Assembly (NCBI RefSeq): GCF_900142475.1
Contig: NZ_FRAY01000005.1
Span: forward strand, 124,001 to 188,000
Reading direction: 5' to 3'
DNA: 64,000 bases
Source: Fibrobacter sp. UWH4
Lineage (GTDB): Bacteria > Fibrobacterota > Fibrobacteria > Fibrobacterales > Fibrobacteraceae
The notes under the pieces were generated by a model. That model did not search any database and was not told where the DNA came from. It saw nothing but the letters and a program-made list of their open reading frames with translations. A program made the position numbers and the translations under genes. This document shows, in pieces, positions 1-7,684 of this stretch (the first letter of the stretch is position 1; each line of letters opens with the position of its first letter).

Positions 1-2
1 GT

Positions 3-1610
3 TTTAATGACAACTGCACCATGATTCGCTTTAAGCCGGGCGAAAAGGTGGGCGATACGGCCATTGCCGAAATTCTCCCGGATGTGGGTTATGTTGTCCT
101 TAAGAACGAGATGCTGACCGTTCCCGGAAAAAAACGCAAGTGGACCTGGGCGCTCGATTCGGCAAAACCGGAAATCACGATTGGCGGTGCTATCGGAATA
201 GGCGTGGATTCCAGCCAGCTGGTGCTGCCGGTGCGTAATCCGATTGCCTACTTCAAGGCGGCCTTTATCCATGCCCTTAAGGAACGCGGGGTGGCGTTTG
301 TCGAACGGCAGAATGTCCCGGCGGGAATCCAGATAAGGTCCTTTACCTACTCGGCGGCGCCCTTCCTAAGCATTCTCGACGAAATCAATCAGCGTAGCCA
401 GAACCTGCACGCAGAGACTCTTTTCCGTAACCTGGGCGCTCAGAAGGCGGGTGAGGGGAGCGTCGAGGGCGGCCGCACGATGGAGATGAAGTTCCTTAAG
501 GAAATCGGGCTCGATACGGCCGATTTTGAAATATGGGACGGTTGCGGCCTTTCCCCCAGGAACAAGGTGAAACCCTCGACCGAGACGGCTCTGCTTGCGA
601 AAATGGCGCGGCATCCCAAGGGAAAATTTTACATCAACAGTTTTGCCGGGCCGGGGCTTGGAACCGGTGGCAAGCGCATGCTCGACTTGCCGTACCCGTG
701 GCTGACCCGTTTCAAGACGGGCTTCATTGGCGAAGTGCACGGACTGGTGGGGTACATTTACGCGTTAGACGGCGATACGCTCGCGGTCGCGATGTATCTG
801 AACGAGACGGGCAAGAATCCCGACGCCAGGCTCAAGGATGTCCTCGATACCCTGTGGACGCGTCTGGTGCTGCGGACCAATGACCATTACGCCTCGCTCA
901 TGAAGATGAAGCTGTTGTGGCTCTCGGCGCAGAACGTGGCGGGACTGACGGCACGTCTCGAATACTTCTCCCGCATGATGAAGGGTACCCCGTACCGTCT
1001 GGGACCCATGGGCGAAAGTTACCTGGATTCCATCGAGAGCAAGCCGATTGTGTACATGGATTCCGTAGACTGCGTGACTTATCTGGAGCATGTGCTTGCG
1101 ATGGCCCTTGCGCCGAACGAGAATGCGATTGCCCCGCTGCTTCAGAAAATCCGTTACAGGGACGGTATCATCGACTTTATGCACCGCAAGCACTATCTGC
1201 TGGCCGACTGGGTGGGCGAGGGGAAGTTTGCCCGCCCGATGCAGGTGAACGGCGATACGGTCGTGCAACGCACGATGCCGAAACAGGCTTTCTTCAATGC
1301 GAAAAATCTCAAGTACGACAAGCCCGATTCGCCGATGGATATCCGCTACTTGCCCTATGACCGTGCCGTCGAAATGGCTTCGAAACCTTACGAAGGTCCG
1401 CTGATGGTGACGGGAATCGCCTTTGTTGCGGCGAAGGAAGACCTTGACGCGACGCATACGGGCTTCGTCGTGTTCCGTCAAGGGGAACTCCCCGTACTCC
1501 GCCACGCCGCTTTCAAGAAGCAGGTGCTGGAGCTTCCGCTGAAGGATTACCTGGCAAGCCGCAAGGGGAAACTTCCGGGAGTCACGCTGTTTGAGTTCCT
1601 GAAACAATAA
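3..1610 (+). CDS. PBP4-type D-Ala-D-Ala carboxypeptidase fused to a DUF1460 domain (5' end outside window)
   Basis: The reading frame is open from the first bases of the window, so this is a 3' fragment; the first Met (position 21) is internal. The first part is the end of a family S13 penicillin-binding protein (PBP4/DacB), which trims or cleaves periplasmic peptidoglycan peptides. Counting from that Met, the SxN motif (S-Q-N in 'NQRSQNLHAET') is near residue 128 and the KTG motif ('FKTGFIGEV') near 233; the SxxK serine must lie upstream of the window. From about residue 310 a second domain has the DUF1460 signature: 'GTPYRLGP', 'DSVDCVTYLEH' with a candidate nucleophile Cys351, then 'RYRDG' and 'RKHYLLADW'. 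DUF1460 proteins have an NlpC/P60-like fold with presumed amidase or peptidase activity. Two wall-cleaving activities in one chain is an inference from motifs. Confidence 0.85.
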   Translation, partial: FNDNCTMIRFKPGEKVGDTAIAEILPDVGYVVLKNEMLTVPGKKRKWTWALDSAKPEITIGGAIGIGVDSSQLVLPVRNPIAYFKAAFIHALKERGVAFVERQNVPAGIQIRSFTYSAAPFLSILDEINQRSQNLHAETLFRNLGAQKAGEGSVEGGRTMEMKFLKEIGLDTADFEIWDGCGLSPRNKVKPSTETALLAKMARHPKGKFYINSFAGPGLGTGGKRMLDLPYPWLTRFKTGFIGEVHGLVGYIYALDGDTLAVAMYLNETGKNPDARLKDVLDTLWTRLVLRTNDHYASLMKMKLLWLSAQNVAGLTARLEYFSRMMKGTPYRLGPMGESYLDSIESKPIVYMDSVDCVTYLEHVLAMALAPNENAIAPLLQKIRYRDGIIDFMHRKHYLLADWVGEGKFARPMQVNGDTVVQRTMPKQAFFNAKNLKYDKPDSPMDIRYLPYDRAVEMASKPYEGPLMVTGIAFVAAKEDLDATHTGFVVFRQGELPVLRHAAFKKQVLELPLKDYLASRKGKLPGVTLFEFLKQ

Positions 1611-1633
1611 AGCAAGTACGCTTTCGTTGTCGT

Positions 1634-1658
1634 GCCGGGCTAGCCCGGCTCCTTTTAA
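1634..1658. terminator. GC-rich palindrome between convergent genes, probable terminator
   Basis: The 16-bp palindrome GCCGGGCTAGCCCGGC (1634-1649) is followed by TCCTTTT. It lies between the 3' ends of the PBP4-DUF1460 gene (+) and the next gene (-) and could serve either. Confidence 0.55.
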
Positions 1659-1665
1659 GAGGAGA

Positions 1666-2118
1666 TTATTCCCCTAAGTCAAACGCAAGAATTGCGACGA
1701 GTTCGTGCTGCCCGGGATCTGCGTGGCCTTCTCCTTTCTCGAACAGGGTCCAAGCGTCGGGCATCCAGCCGTAGGCGGCCATCGTGAGTTCCTGCCCCAT
1801 GGCAATTTCCGCTTTCTCGACTTCTTCCCAGCGGACAGGCCCGACGGGAGCCTTGTAGTAACGCAGCATTCCGAGCGCTTCCATCGCTTCGGGGTAGTTG
1901 TCAACCAGCTGGTAAACACAATCCTTGTAGCTTTCGCCCTTTAGGCGGATGACGCGGTAAAGGCGCTTGCATCCCAGGAACTTGGAAAGGTCGCCGTGGT
2001 GAACGTCTATCTTGGATCCCTGTCCGAAAAACGTCATGAGTTCGCGGAATATCTCGGAATCCTCTTCCATGAAGGGGGAGAGCTTCTTGATGAGTGCGTT
2101 GACTTCGCTTGAGACCAT
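1666..2118 (-). CDS. Hypothetical 150-residue cytoplasmic protein
   Basis: I do not recognise the family. The product is acidic and soluble, with no signal peptide or membrane segment. Its N-terminus looks helical ('SSEVNALIKKLSPFMEED') and a Trp-containing middle ('PVGPVRWEEVEKAEIAMGQ') precedes a hydrophobic end ('ELVAILAFDLGE'). It is convergent with the PBP4-DUF1460 gene. The start is the only reasonable ATG and the frame stays open over the whole length, with codon use like its neighbours. Confidence 0.7.
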   Translation of the reverse strand: MVSSEVNALIKKLSPFMEEDSEIFRELMTFFGQGSKIDVHHGDLSKFLGCKRLYRVIRLKGESYKDCVYQLVDNYPEAMEALGMLRYYKAPVGPVRWEEVEKAEIAMGQELTMAAYGWMPDAWTLFEKGEGHADPGQHELVAILAFDLGE

Positions 2119-2165
2119 GACCTAATTATAGATAAAATGTGGTGGAGAAATACGCGGAAGGCGCG

Positions 2166-2288
2166 TTACAGCAGGTAGTCCATACGGATGTTGCGCATAC
2201 TTTCGAACAGGTTCGCCTTGAGGGTGAAATTTCCCTTGGTGAGACTCTTGATTTTTTTACTGATGCGTTTGCGGATGGCGTTGGACAT
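2166..2288 (-). CDS. Possible 40-residue basic protein
   Basis: A short frame reads MSNAIRKRISKKIKSLTKGN and ends '...MRNIRMDYLL'. It carries many Lys/Arg and an in-frame stop shortly upstream fixes the start. No clear Shine-Dalgarno is seen, and the region just upstream of the start is a 7-bp repeat block. It sits downstream of the dnaN terminator, so it would need its own promoter. Function unknown; it could be spurious. Confidence 0.35.
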   Translation of the reverse strand: MSNAIRKRISKKIKSLTKGNFTLKANLFESMRNIRMDYLL

Positions 2289-2294
2289 GGCTAA

Positions 2295-2322
2295 TTCGAA
2301 TTTCGGAATTCAGAGTTAGAAT
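2295..2322. repeat. Degenerate heptamer repeat block (TTCGGAA type)
   Basis: Four consecutive 7-bp units: TTCGAAT, TTCGGAA, TTCAGAG, TTAGAAT. The same unit type occurs at 38161-38195 and, in reverse orientation, inside a coding region at 60857-60884. Confidence 0.7.
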
Positions 2323-2335
2323 AAGCGGGAGAGAA

Positions 2336-2367
2336 ATTAAAAAGTCCACCGGAGTGGACTTTTTAAT
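2336..2367 (-). terminator. Terminator downstream of dnaN
   Basis: A perfect 9-bp stem AAAGTCCAC/GTGGACTTT with loop CGGA is flanked by A- and T-tracts, so it can act in either direction. It lies just beyond the dnaN stop codon. Confidence 0.85.
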
Positions 2368-2389
2368 TTATTTGCAATTTGCTCAATCC

Positions 2390-3505
2390 TTAGTCGGCGA
2401 GGCGGAGCGGCATCAGCAAGAAACTGAAGCCCATGTCGTCACCGACGGGTTCGATGATGCAGGCGCCGATCGGGGTGTTCATCTTGAGCACCACTTCTTC
2501 GCTCTTGCACATGCTGAGGATTTCGTAGAAGTAACGGCCGTCGAAACCGATGCTGAAGCTGCCTTCGCCGTTGTGCGTCACGGCGAGTGCTTCGCGCGTT
2601 TCACCGCCGACATCCGGGTCGGTCGCGGACAGTTCCATGTTGTTGCCGTCCATCTGGAAACGGATTTGGTGGGTACGCGGATTGGCCATCGGCAGGATGC
2701 AGTGGACCTTGTTCAGGAGTTCGGTCGTGTTGGCCTGTACGGTTCGTTCGAAGTTCTGCGGAATCACGGCGCGGTAGTTCGGATACGGACCTTCGATCAG
2801 CTTTGAGATAATCTGCGTTGCGCCAATGCGGAACAGCACGTGCGTTTCGGTGGTGCAGATTTCGACGGAGTCTTCGTTCTTTGCGAGGCGGAGCACGAGC
2901 TGCAGCACCTTCGGGAGGACGATCACGCCGGATTCGAGGTTGGCACCTTCCTGGTCGATGCTTGCGCGGCCCATACGGTGACCGTCGGTGGCGACCATGG
3001 AAACCTTGCCGTCCTTTGCTTCCATGAACACGCCGTTCAGGTTCTGACGGGTGTTGTCGGTTGAGACGGCGAATGCGGTCTTTTCGACCAGGAATGCAAG
3101 TTCGCTTGCGGCGAGCGTGAGCGAGCTGCCTTCGACTTCGGGGAACGGCGGGAAGTCGCTGGCGTCAAAGCTCGTGATGGAGGCCTGGCCGCGTTCGCTC
3201 CACTTGATGCGGGTGAGGTGGTCCTGCACGTCCACGCTGATGGTGTCGATGCTCGGTTCCACGAGTGCCTTGATGAGGTCGGAGAACTTGCGTGCGTTAA
3301 TCAGGGCTTCGCCGTCGCGTTCACCCATGACTTCGAGCTTAATCCTCACACCCAGGTTCAAGTCGGTGGCGCAAATTTCGAGGAAGTTGCCTTCCAGTCG
3401 CAGCGAATAGTCGTTGAGGATTTGCAGGGTCGATTTGTTGGGAATGGCACTGATTGCGATCTGCAGCGCGTCCTGCAATACGGATTTTTTGATACTGAAC
3501 TTCAT
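2390..3505 (-). CDS. dnaN: DNA polymerase III subunit beta (sliding clamp)
   Basis: This is the ring-shaped processivity factor that tethers DNA polymerase III to DNA. Its 371 residues match the usual clamp length. It starts 'MKFSIKKSVLQDALQIA', continues through three clamp domains (for example 'ATDLNLGVRI', 'VATDGHRMGRA'), and ends in the typical 'FSFLLMPLRLAD'. It is not next to dnaA or recF here, so this is not the classic origin cluster. A 50-residue membrane protein gene abuts it upstream (TAA directly followed by ATG), which suggests translational coupling. The downstream hairpin at 2336-2367 ends the transcript. Confidence 0.97.
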   Translation of the reverse strand: MKFSIKKSVLQDALQIAISAIPNKSTLQILNDYSLRLEGNFLEICATDLNLGVRIKLEVMGERDGEALINARKFSDLIKALVEPSIDTISVDVQDHLTRIKWSERGQASITSFDASDFPPFPEVEGSSLTLAASELAFLVEKTAFAVSTDNTRQNLNGVFMEAKDGKVSMVATDGHRMGRASIDQEGANLESGVIVLPKVLQLVLRLAKNEDSVEICTTETHVLFRIGATQIISKLIEGPYPNYRAVIPQNFERTVQANTTELLNKVHCILPMANPRTHQIRFQMDGNNMELSATDPDVGGETREALAVTHNGEGSFSIGFDGRYFYEILSMCKSEEVVLKMNTPIGACIIEPVGDDMGFSFLLMPLRLAD

Positions 3506-3658
3506 TTATGCGCCTCTCTGGATAAGCATAGTTCCAATAAAGAAAATTACGGCAATAGCGCCAAGGACTGCGATAATCTTGGGGTCCAGTGCATTGGCCT
3601 TTTTAGGGGTAAATTGCTTTGCGTTCTGTTTTGCGCGTCTGCGGTCGCTACGGCTCAT
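3506..3658 (-). CDS. 50-residue single-pass membrane protein upstream of dnaN
   Basis: The frame begins 'MSRSDRRRAKQNAKQFTPKK', very basic, and then has one hydrophobic segment ('IIAVLGAIAVIFFIGTMLI', residues about 28-46). A GGAG ribosome-binding site lies 7-8 bases before the ATG. Its TAA stop is immediately followed by the dnaN ATG, so the two are almost certainly co-transcribed. Topology by the positive-inside rule: basic N-terminus in the cytoplasm. I do not recognise the family. Confidence 0.75.
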   Translation of the reverse strand: MSRSDRRRAKQNAKQFTPKKANALDPKIIAVLGAIAVIFFIGTMLIQRGA

Positions 3659-3721
3659 AGTTGATCTCCATTTTTATACGGATAAAAAACTAATTTTTTT
3701 ACGGACAAAAGGAATGTGAAC

Positions 3722-4003
3722 ATGGCAGAAAAAACGCTAAATAAGATAAAAAACAAGGCTTTGAATTTGGCATCGACGGCCCTTTTGCGGGTGGAGCTTG
3801 CAAACGAGGAATCCAAGCTCAAAAAGCGTTTTATGGCGCTGGGCCAGAAGCTTCACGGGGCGGTTCGCGACGACCTGCTGGAGACCATCAAGGACGATCC
3901 GTCCGTGGTAGAACTGCTGGGTGCCATCGAAGAGGAAAAGCGCCACATTGAATCTCTCCGCAAGCGTATAGACAACCCCGGGTCCGAAAGTGAAGAAGCT
4001 TGA
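3722..4003 (+). CDS. Small coiled-coil protein, partner of the M23 gene
   Basis: A 93-residue charged helical protein ('MAEKTLNKIKNKALNLAST', later 'IEEEKRHIESLRKRID'), predicted coiled coil with no signal peptide. The ATG at 3722 is preferred over the in-frame GTG at 3716 because AAAAGGA lies about 9 bases before it. Its end overlaps the start of the M23 peptidase gene by 14 bases, so the two are translationally coupled. Function unknown; the pairing suggests a cytoplasmic or membrane-proximal accessory of the peptidase. Confidence 0.75.
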   Translation: MAEKTLNKIKNKALNLASTALLRVELANEESKLKKRFMALGQKLHGAVRDDLLETIKDDPSVVELLGAIEEEKRHIESLRKRIDNPGSESEEA

Positions 4004-4817
4004 GGTCCATGTATTCCCGAGCAAGACCGCTTCGGGTAAAAGCTACCGTTTCTCTTTCTGGGGCGCGGTTGTCGCCGTGGTGGCCGTGGTGGCCGCCGTT
4101 CTGGGCTTTGTCCTTTTCTCCCCGGTCCAGATTTTAGACAACATAACGAGCGGGAATGTGACGAATGTCTACCGTCAGAATGCCGCCATCAAGAAGGAAC
4201 TCAAGGAAATCCGAGCTTCGGTGGACTCCTCGATCTTGCGCGCCGAAGAAACGCGCGTGCTCCGCGACAGTACCCTGAAGGTGGGCGGTCTCGGCTTTAT
4301 GCTGGATGGTTCTGCCCTCGACGATTCCCTGCTGCAGAAACGCAAGAGCGTAAATGAGGTGGAGGCTTCCTTTAAAAAGCTGCTGGCCGCCCTGGAAAAG
4401 GATTCCGTCGCGGCCGAAAAGATTCCGGTGCTTCATCCGATGAAGAACGGCCATGCCGTCAAGAAGCGTTTCGAAATCGTCTATGATCCGTTTACCGACA
4501 GCGAACTCCCGCACCGAGGAATTGACTACGTGGCAGCCGAAGGCGATACGGTCTATGCAACGGGTGCAGGTACCGTTATCGAGGTCCGCAAGCATCGCGG
4601 TTTTGGCCTTTCGGTCAAGGTAGACCATGGTCACGACGTGCGCACCTTCTATGCCCATTTGGGTAAGAACCTGGTCAACCAGGGACAGACGGTTCACCGT
4701 GGCCAACCCATCGCCCTGATTGGCGAGAGCGGGACCCAGTCAAGCATTGGACTCCATTACGAAATCCGCATTGACGGCATCTCGGTGAACCCTGAAAGTT
4801 TCTACCTGACGAAATAA
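3990..4817 (+). CDS. M23-family (LytM/DD-endopeptidase-like) membrane-anchored peptidase
   Basis: 275 residues: a short cytoplasmic tail, one membrane segment (about 24-46, 'FWGAVVAVVAVVAAVLGFVLF'), a coiled-coil stretch (about 60-140) and a C-terminal LytM domain. Zinc-ligand motif HxxxD is present ('PHRGIDY'), and so is 'FYAHLGKN' with the expected His. The HxH motif near the end reads G-L-H ('IGLHYEIRIDG'), so its first His is replaced by Gly. The family cuts peptidoglycan cross-links, or, when degenerate (EnvC/NlpD), activates amidases. The start is GTG, overlapping the preceding gene. Active enzyme or regulator cannot be decided from sequence. Confidence 0.88.
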   Translation: MKKLEVHVFPSKTASGKSYRFSFWGAVVAVVAVVAAVLGFVLFSPVQILDNITSGNVTNVYRQNAAIKKELKEIRASVDSSILRAEETRVLRDSTLKVGGLGFMLDGSALDDSLLQKRKSVNEVEASFKKLLAALEKDSVAAEKIPVLHPMKNGHAVKKRFEIVYDPFTDSELPHRGIDYVAAEGDTVYATGAGTVIEVRKHRGFGLSVKVDHGHDVRTFYAHLGKNLVNQGQTVHRGQPIALIGESGTQSSIGLHYEIRIDGISVNPESFYLTK

Positions 4818-4819
4818 GA

Positions 4820-5116
4820 TTATTCGACAGTCAAGATGTCGCAGAAACCGGTCACTTCGAAAATCTCCTTGATTTCGGAGCTTGCGCTTTTCACGACCAT
4901 GGAACCTTGCTTGTTCATCACCTTCTGGGCCATGAGCAGGATACGGAGACCGGCAGAAGAAATGTAGGCGAGTTTCTTGAAGTCGAAAACGAGCGACTTC
5001 AAGCCGTCGAGTTTTCCCTGGATTTCGGCATCGAGCTGCGGCGCGGTCAGGGTGTCGAGGCGTCCTTCGAGAGCAATGGTAAGCTTGTCGTTTTCGGTAG
5101 TCTTATTAATCTGCAT
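4820..5116 (-). CDS. STAS-domain anti-anti-sigma-factor-like protein
   Basis: A 98-residue single STAS domain of the SpoIIAA/RsbV type. These proteins bind an anti-sigma or switch kinase when unphosphorylated and are released by phosphorylation of a Ser. The motif 'YISSAGLRILL' places the candidate phosphoserine at Ser53 or Ser54. It is the next gene downstream of a protein that carries both a SpoIIE-type phosphatase and an RsbW-like kinase domain on the same strand, so that protein is the likely partner. No sigma factor gene is nearby. Confidence 0.92.
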   Translation of the reverse strand: MQINKTTENDKLTIALEGRLDTLTAPQLDAEIQGKLDGLKSLVFDFKKLAYISSAGLRILLMAQKVMNKQGSMVVKSASSEIKEIFEVTGFCDILTVE

Positions 5117-5145
5117 ATTTTTCCTCTTCTATTAAATTAAAACTT

Positions 5146-7599
5146 TTACAGTGTCTTGGTGATGGCGAGTTCGTTGTTCTCGCCGTTTCTACGGTAGCAA
5201 ACGCTGTCCATCGTCTTCTTCACGATAAAGATTCCGAGGCCTCCGATTTCGCGCTCTTCAGCGGGGAGCGTCACGTCAGGGTCGGCTTGCTTGATCGGGT
5301 CATAGGGCTTGCCGTTATCGATAAAGGTTAGCCTTGCCGTGAGAGTCGCCTTGCGGACTTCGACAATCAGGGTGACCTTGGTTGCACCCGAGAACTTGAC
5401 GATGTTGCTGTAGATTTCGTCGATAGCGATGTTGATTTGCATCTGCGATTTCAGTGAACCATCCATCGGGGCAAGGATCCCTTCGACAAATGCCGTGAGA
5501 ATGTCCTGGTTTTCCGGGATGACGTCTACGATTTTTTCGTAGCGGTCCCAAGCATCTTGCATTTGCACTTTCTTTGCTCCATCCATTGGTGTAAGGATGC
5601 CTTCGACAAACGACTTCAATTCACCCTTGTTGTCGCCAGAAACATCAATGGTTTTCTCGTAGCGTTCCCAGACGGGATCGTCGATACCGTTGAATTTGAT
5701 GGCGAGCATGGTAATGTCGTCGAATTGCGGGGCTTCTTGTACAAAATTGTCTATTTCGGTCTTGACGAGTTTGCAGGTGTCGGCTGTATTCAGCTCGCCG
5801 CCTTTGGTCAGCGTCGCGAGGAGCCTGCTGTCGCCGAAAAGGACGTCGCTGGTGTTGGTCGCTTCGGTTACGCCGTCCGTGTAAAGGAACAGGGTGTCGC
5901 CTTGCTTGAGGTCGTATGCCTGCGGCTTGTAGAGGGTGTCGTCCATGGCCGCCATGGGAAGCCCCGGTTTGCTCATGAGAAACTCGACGGAACCGTCGCT
6001 GTGGCGGACTGCGGGCGGATTGTGGCCTGCCGATGCAAAACTGATGTGGCCTGTGCGCAGGTCTATGATGCCTGCCCATACCGTGACGAACATGTTGAGA
6101 CGGTTGCGCTTCGCAAGGGCGTAGTTGGTCTTGTTGAACGCGTCGACGATCGATTTCAGGTTCTTGGTCATGGTGCGCAGGATTATTCGTGCCACCATCA
6201 TGAACAGGGCCGCGGCGACTCCCTTTCCTGAAACGTCTCCGATGACAATGCAAAGGTGATCGTTGTCGATTTTGAAGAAATCGTAGAAGTCTCCGCCGAC
6301 TTCCTTGGCGGGGAGTAGGAACGGAGTGAGTTCGTGGCGGTCGTCATCGGAATTTTCATCCCGTTCGCTGCCGGGGAGCATGGAAAGCTGAATGTTGCGG
6401 GCAAGGTCCAGTTCGCGTTCGATTCGCTTCATGTCCTTCTGCTTTTCGATATGTTCCTTGAGTTCGGTCAGCATATTCGAGAATGCGCCTGCAAACTCGG
6501 AAATTTCGTCGTGTCCCGTTATTTGAGGAATGGTGACATTGAAGTTTCCTCGTCCGAGCTTTCGTGCGGCGGCCGCAAGTTCCTTGAGTGGCTTTGCCAC
6601 GCGGAAAGAAATGAGCAAGATGATAATGAGGATGATGCCGTAGCCGCCAAGCGCAAGCATTAGGAACAGCTTGCGCATGGACCTCTGGTCCTGCAGGTAT
6701 TTCTCGATAGGCCATACGACCATGAAGGTCCAGTTGTTTGAGTTGATGGTGGTGTAGTAGATGGCAGATTCTTCGCCGCCCGCGACGGTGCCTATGAACA
6801 GTCCGCTGCTATCACGAGTCCTGCGGTCGAATAAAATTTGATTGTTGCCGTGGCTCTCTTTTACGACAATCTCGCGGTTCCTTTTTCCCTGGGCGATGCT
6901 TTTGGGATAGGCTACGGCAACGTTCTTGGCAGAAGTGATGAGTGCGTAGCCGGAGTTCGAAACAGGAATTTCCGAGATGGTTTCTTTAAGGAAATCGATA
7001 GACATGTCAACGGCAAGAACACCTGCAAGTACTTCTTCGCCATTCTTGTTCTTCTGGAAAATGGGAACTGTGTAAACGGCAATCGGTTCGGGAACGAATT
7101 CTCCAATAAAGGGTTCCTGCCAGCGGCTGGTCTTGCCGTCCCTTGTACTGTAGTACCATTCCTTGTCGTCGTAGTGCCCGCCGGTGACAAGCTTGATTTC
7201 GTTTTCAGTGAAACGGGCGAGTCGCATGAATTCGCCTTTGGGTGTTTCAGGCCCCATTCCAGGTTCGTATGCGAGTACGACAGCCACGATTTGGGGAACC
7301 AAATTTCGCGCGTTTGTCAGGGATTGTAGCAGGAAGGTGTCTAGTTCCGCCTTGGTCATCTTGCGCTTGCCGAGGGTGGAGGCGACATCGTCACCGACCA
7401 GTTTTCCCGCATTGAACAACTTGTCAATGTAATTTACGTTTGCGCGGCTAGACTCTTCTCCGTTTTCTACGGTCATCCTGTTCAGCATGTCTTGAGTCTT
7501 GTAGCTCATGATGCCGAATATCAGGCCGAAGACGACCGTAATGGCCGCCAGAATCATCATAGACTGTTTGAATGCGAGTCCCCTGAAATTAAAACCCAT
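5146..7599 (-). CDS. Sensor / SpoIIE-type PP2C phosphatase / RsbW-like kinase fusion
   Basis: 817 residues: membrane segment about 14-31, extracytoplasmic dCache-like sensor (about 32-310, with 'KEWYYSTRDG' and 'VLAVDMSIDFL'), membrane segment about 311-335, HAMP ('VAKPLKELAAAARKLGRG'), and a short coiled linker ('ERELDLARNIQLSMLP'). A SpoIIE phosphatase follows (metal-binding 'GGDFYDFF' near 435; 'VIGDVSGKGVAAALFM'). The C-terminal GHKL ATPase runs from about 684 to 817 ('AIDEIYSNIVKF' N-box, 'DNGKPYDP', 'GGLGIFIVKK'). Phosphatase and kinase of a partner switch are thus in one chain, next to the STAS substrate candidate. Residues 644-683 and 684-723 are a tandem duplication. Confidence 0.92.
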   Translation of the reverse strand: MGFNFRGLAFKQSMMILAAITVVFGLIFGIMSYKTQDMLNRMTVENGEESSRANVNYIDKLFNAGKLVGDDVASTLGKRKMTKAELDTFLLQSLTNARNLVPQIVAVVLAYEPGMGPETPKGEFMRLARFTENEIKLVTGGHYDDKEWYYSTRDGKTSRWQEPFIGEFVPEPIAVYTVPIFQKNKNGEEVLAGVLAVDMSIDFLKETISEIPVSNSGYALITSAKNVAVAYPKSIAQGKRNREIVVKESHGNNQILFDRRTRDSSGLFIGTVAGGEESAIYYTTINSNNWTFMVVWPIEKYLQDQRSMRKLFLMLALGGYGIILIIILLISFRVAKPLKELAAAARKLGRGNFNVTIPQITGHDEISEFAGAFSNMLTELKEHIEKQKDMKRIERELDLARNIQLSMLPGSERDENSDDDRHELTPFLLPAKEVGGDFYDFFKIDNDHLCIVIGDVSGKGVAAALFMMVARIILRTMTKNLKSIVDAFNKTNYALAKRNRLNMFVTVWAGIIDLRTGHISFASAGHNPPAVRHSDGSVEFLMSKPGLPMAAMDDTLYKPQAYDLKQGDTLFLYTDGVTEATNTSDVLFGDSRLLATLTKGGELNTADTCKLVKTEIDNFVQEAPQFDDITMLAIKFNGIDDPVWERYEKTIDVSGDNKGELKSFVEGILTPMDGAKKVQMQDAWDRYEKIVDVIPENQDILTAFVEGILAPMDGSLKSQMQINIAIDEIYSNIVKFSGATKVTLIVEVRKATLTARLTFIDNGKPYDPIKQADPDVTLPAEEREIGGLGIFIVKKTMDSVCYRRNGENNELAITKTL
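5431..5670 (-). repeat. Tandem 40-codon duplication inside the phosphatase-kinase gene
   Basis: Two consecutive 120-bp units encode 40-residue copies beginning 'WERYEKTIDV' and 'WDRYEKIVDV', sharing 'FVEGIL', 'PMDG' and 'QMQ'. About 23 of 40 residues are identical. The second copy runs into the kinase N-box; the first is an extra copy in the linker. Confidence 0.9.
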
Positions 7600-7684
7600 A
7601 AAACACCTTCTTACTGTTTATGGTTAAAATATATGTAAAAAAAGAGGCGATATCGACAAGGATGGAGAATTTTCACCAAAAAAG

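Noticed and set aside
2390-3658. Replication origin near dnaN
   Set aside because: No dnaA, recF or gyrB neighbours and no cluster of DnaA boxes was seen.
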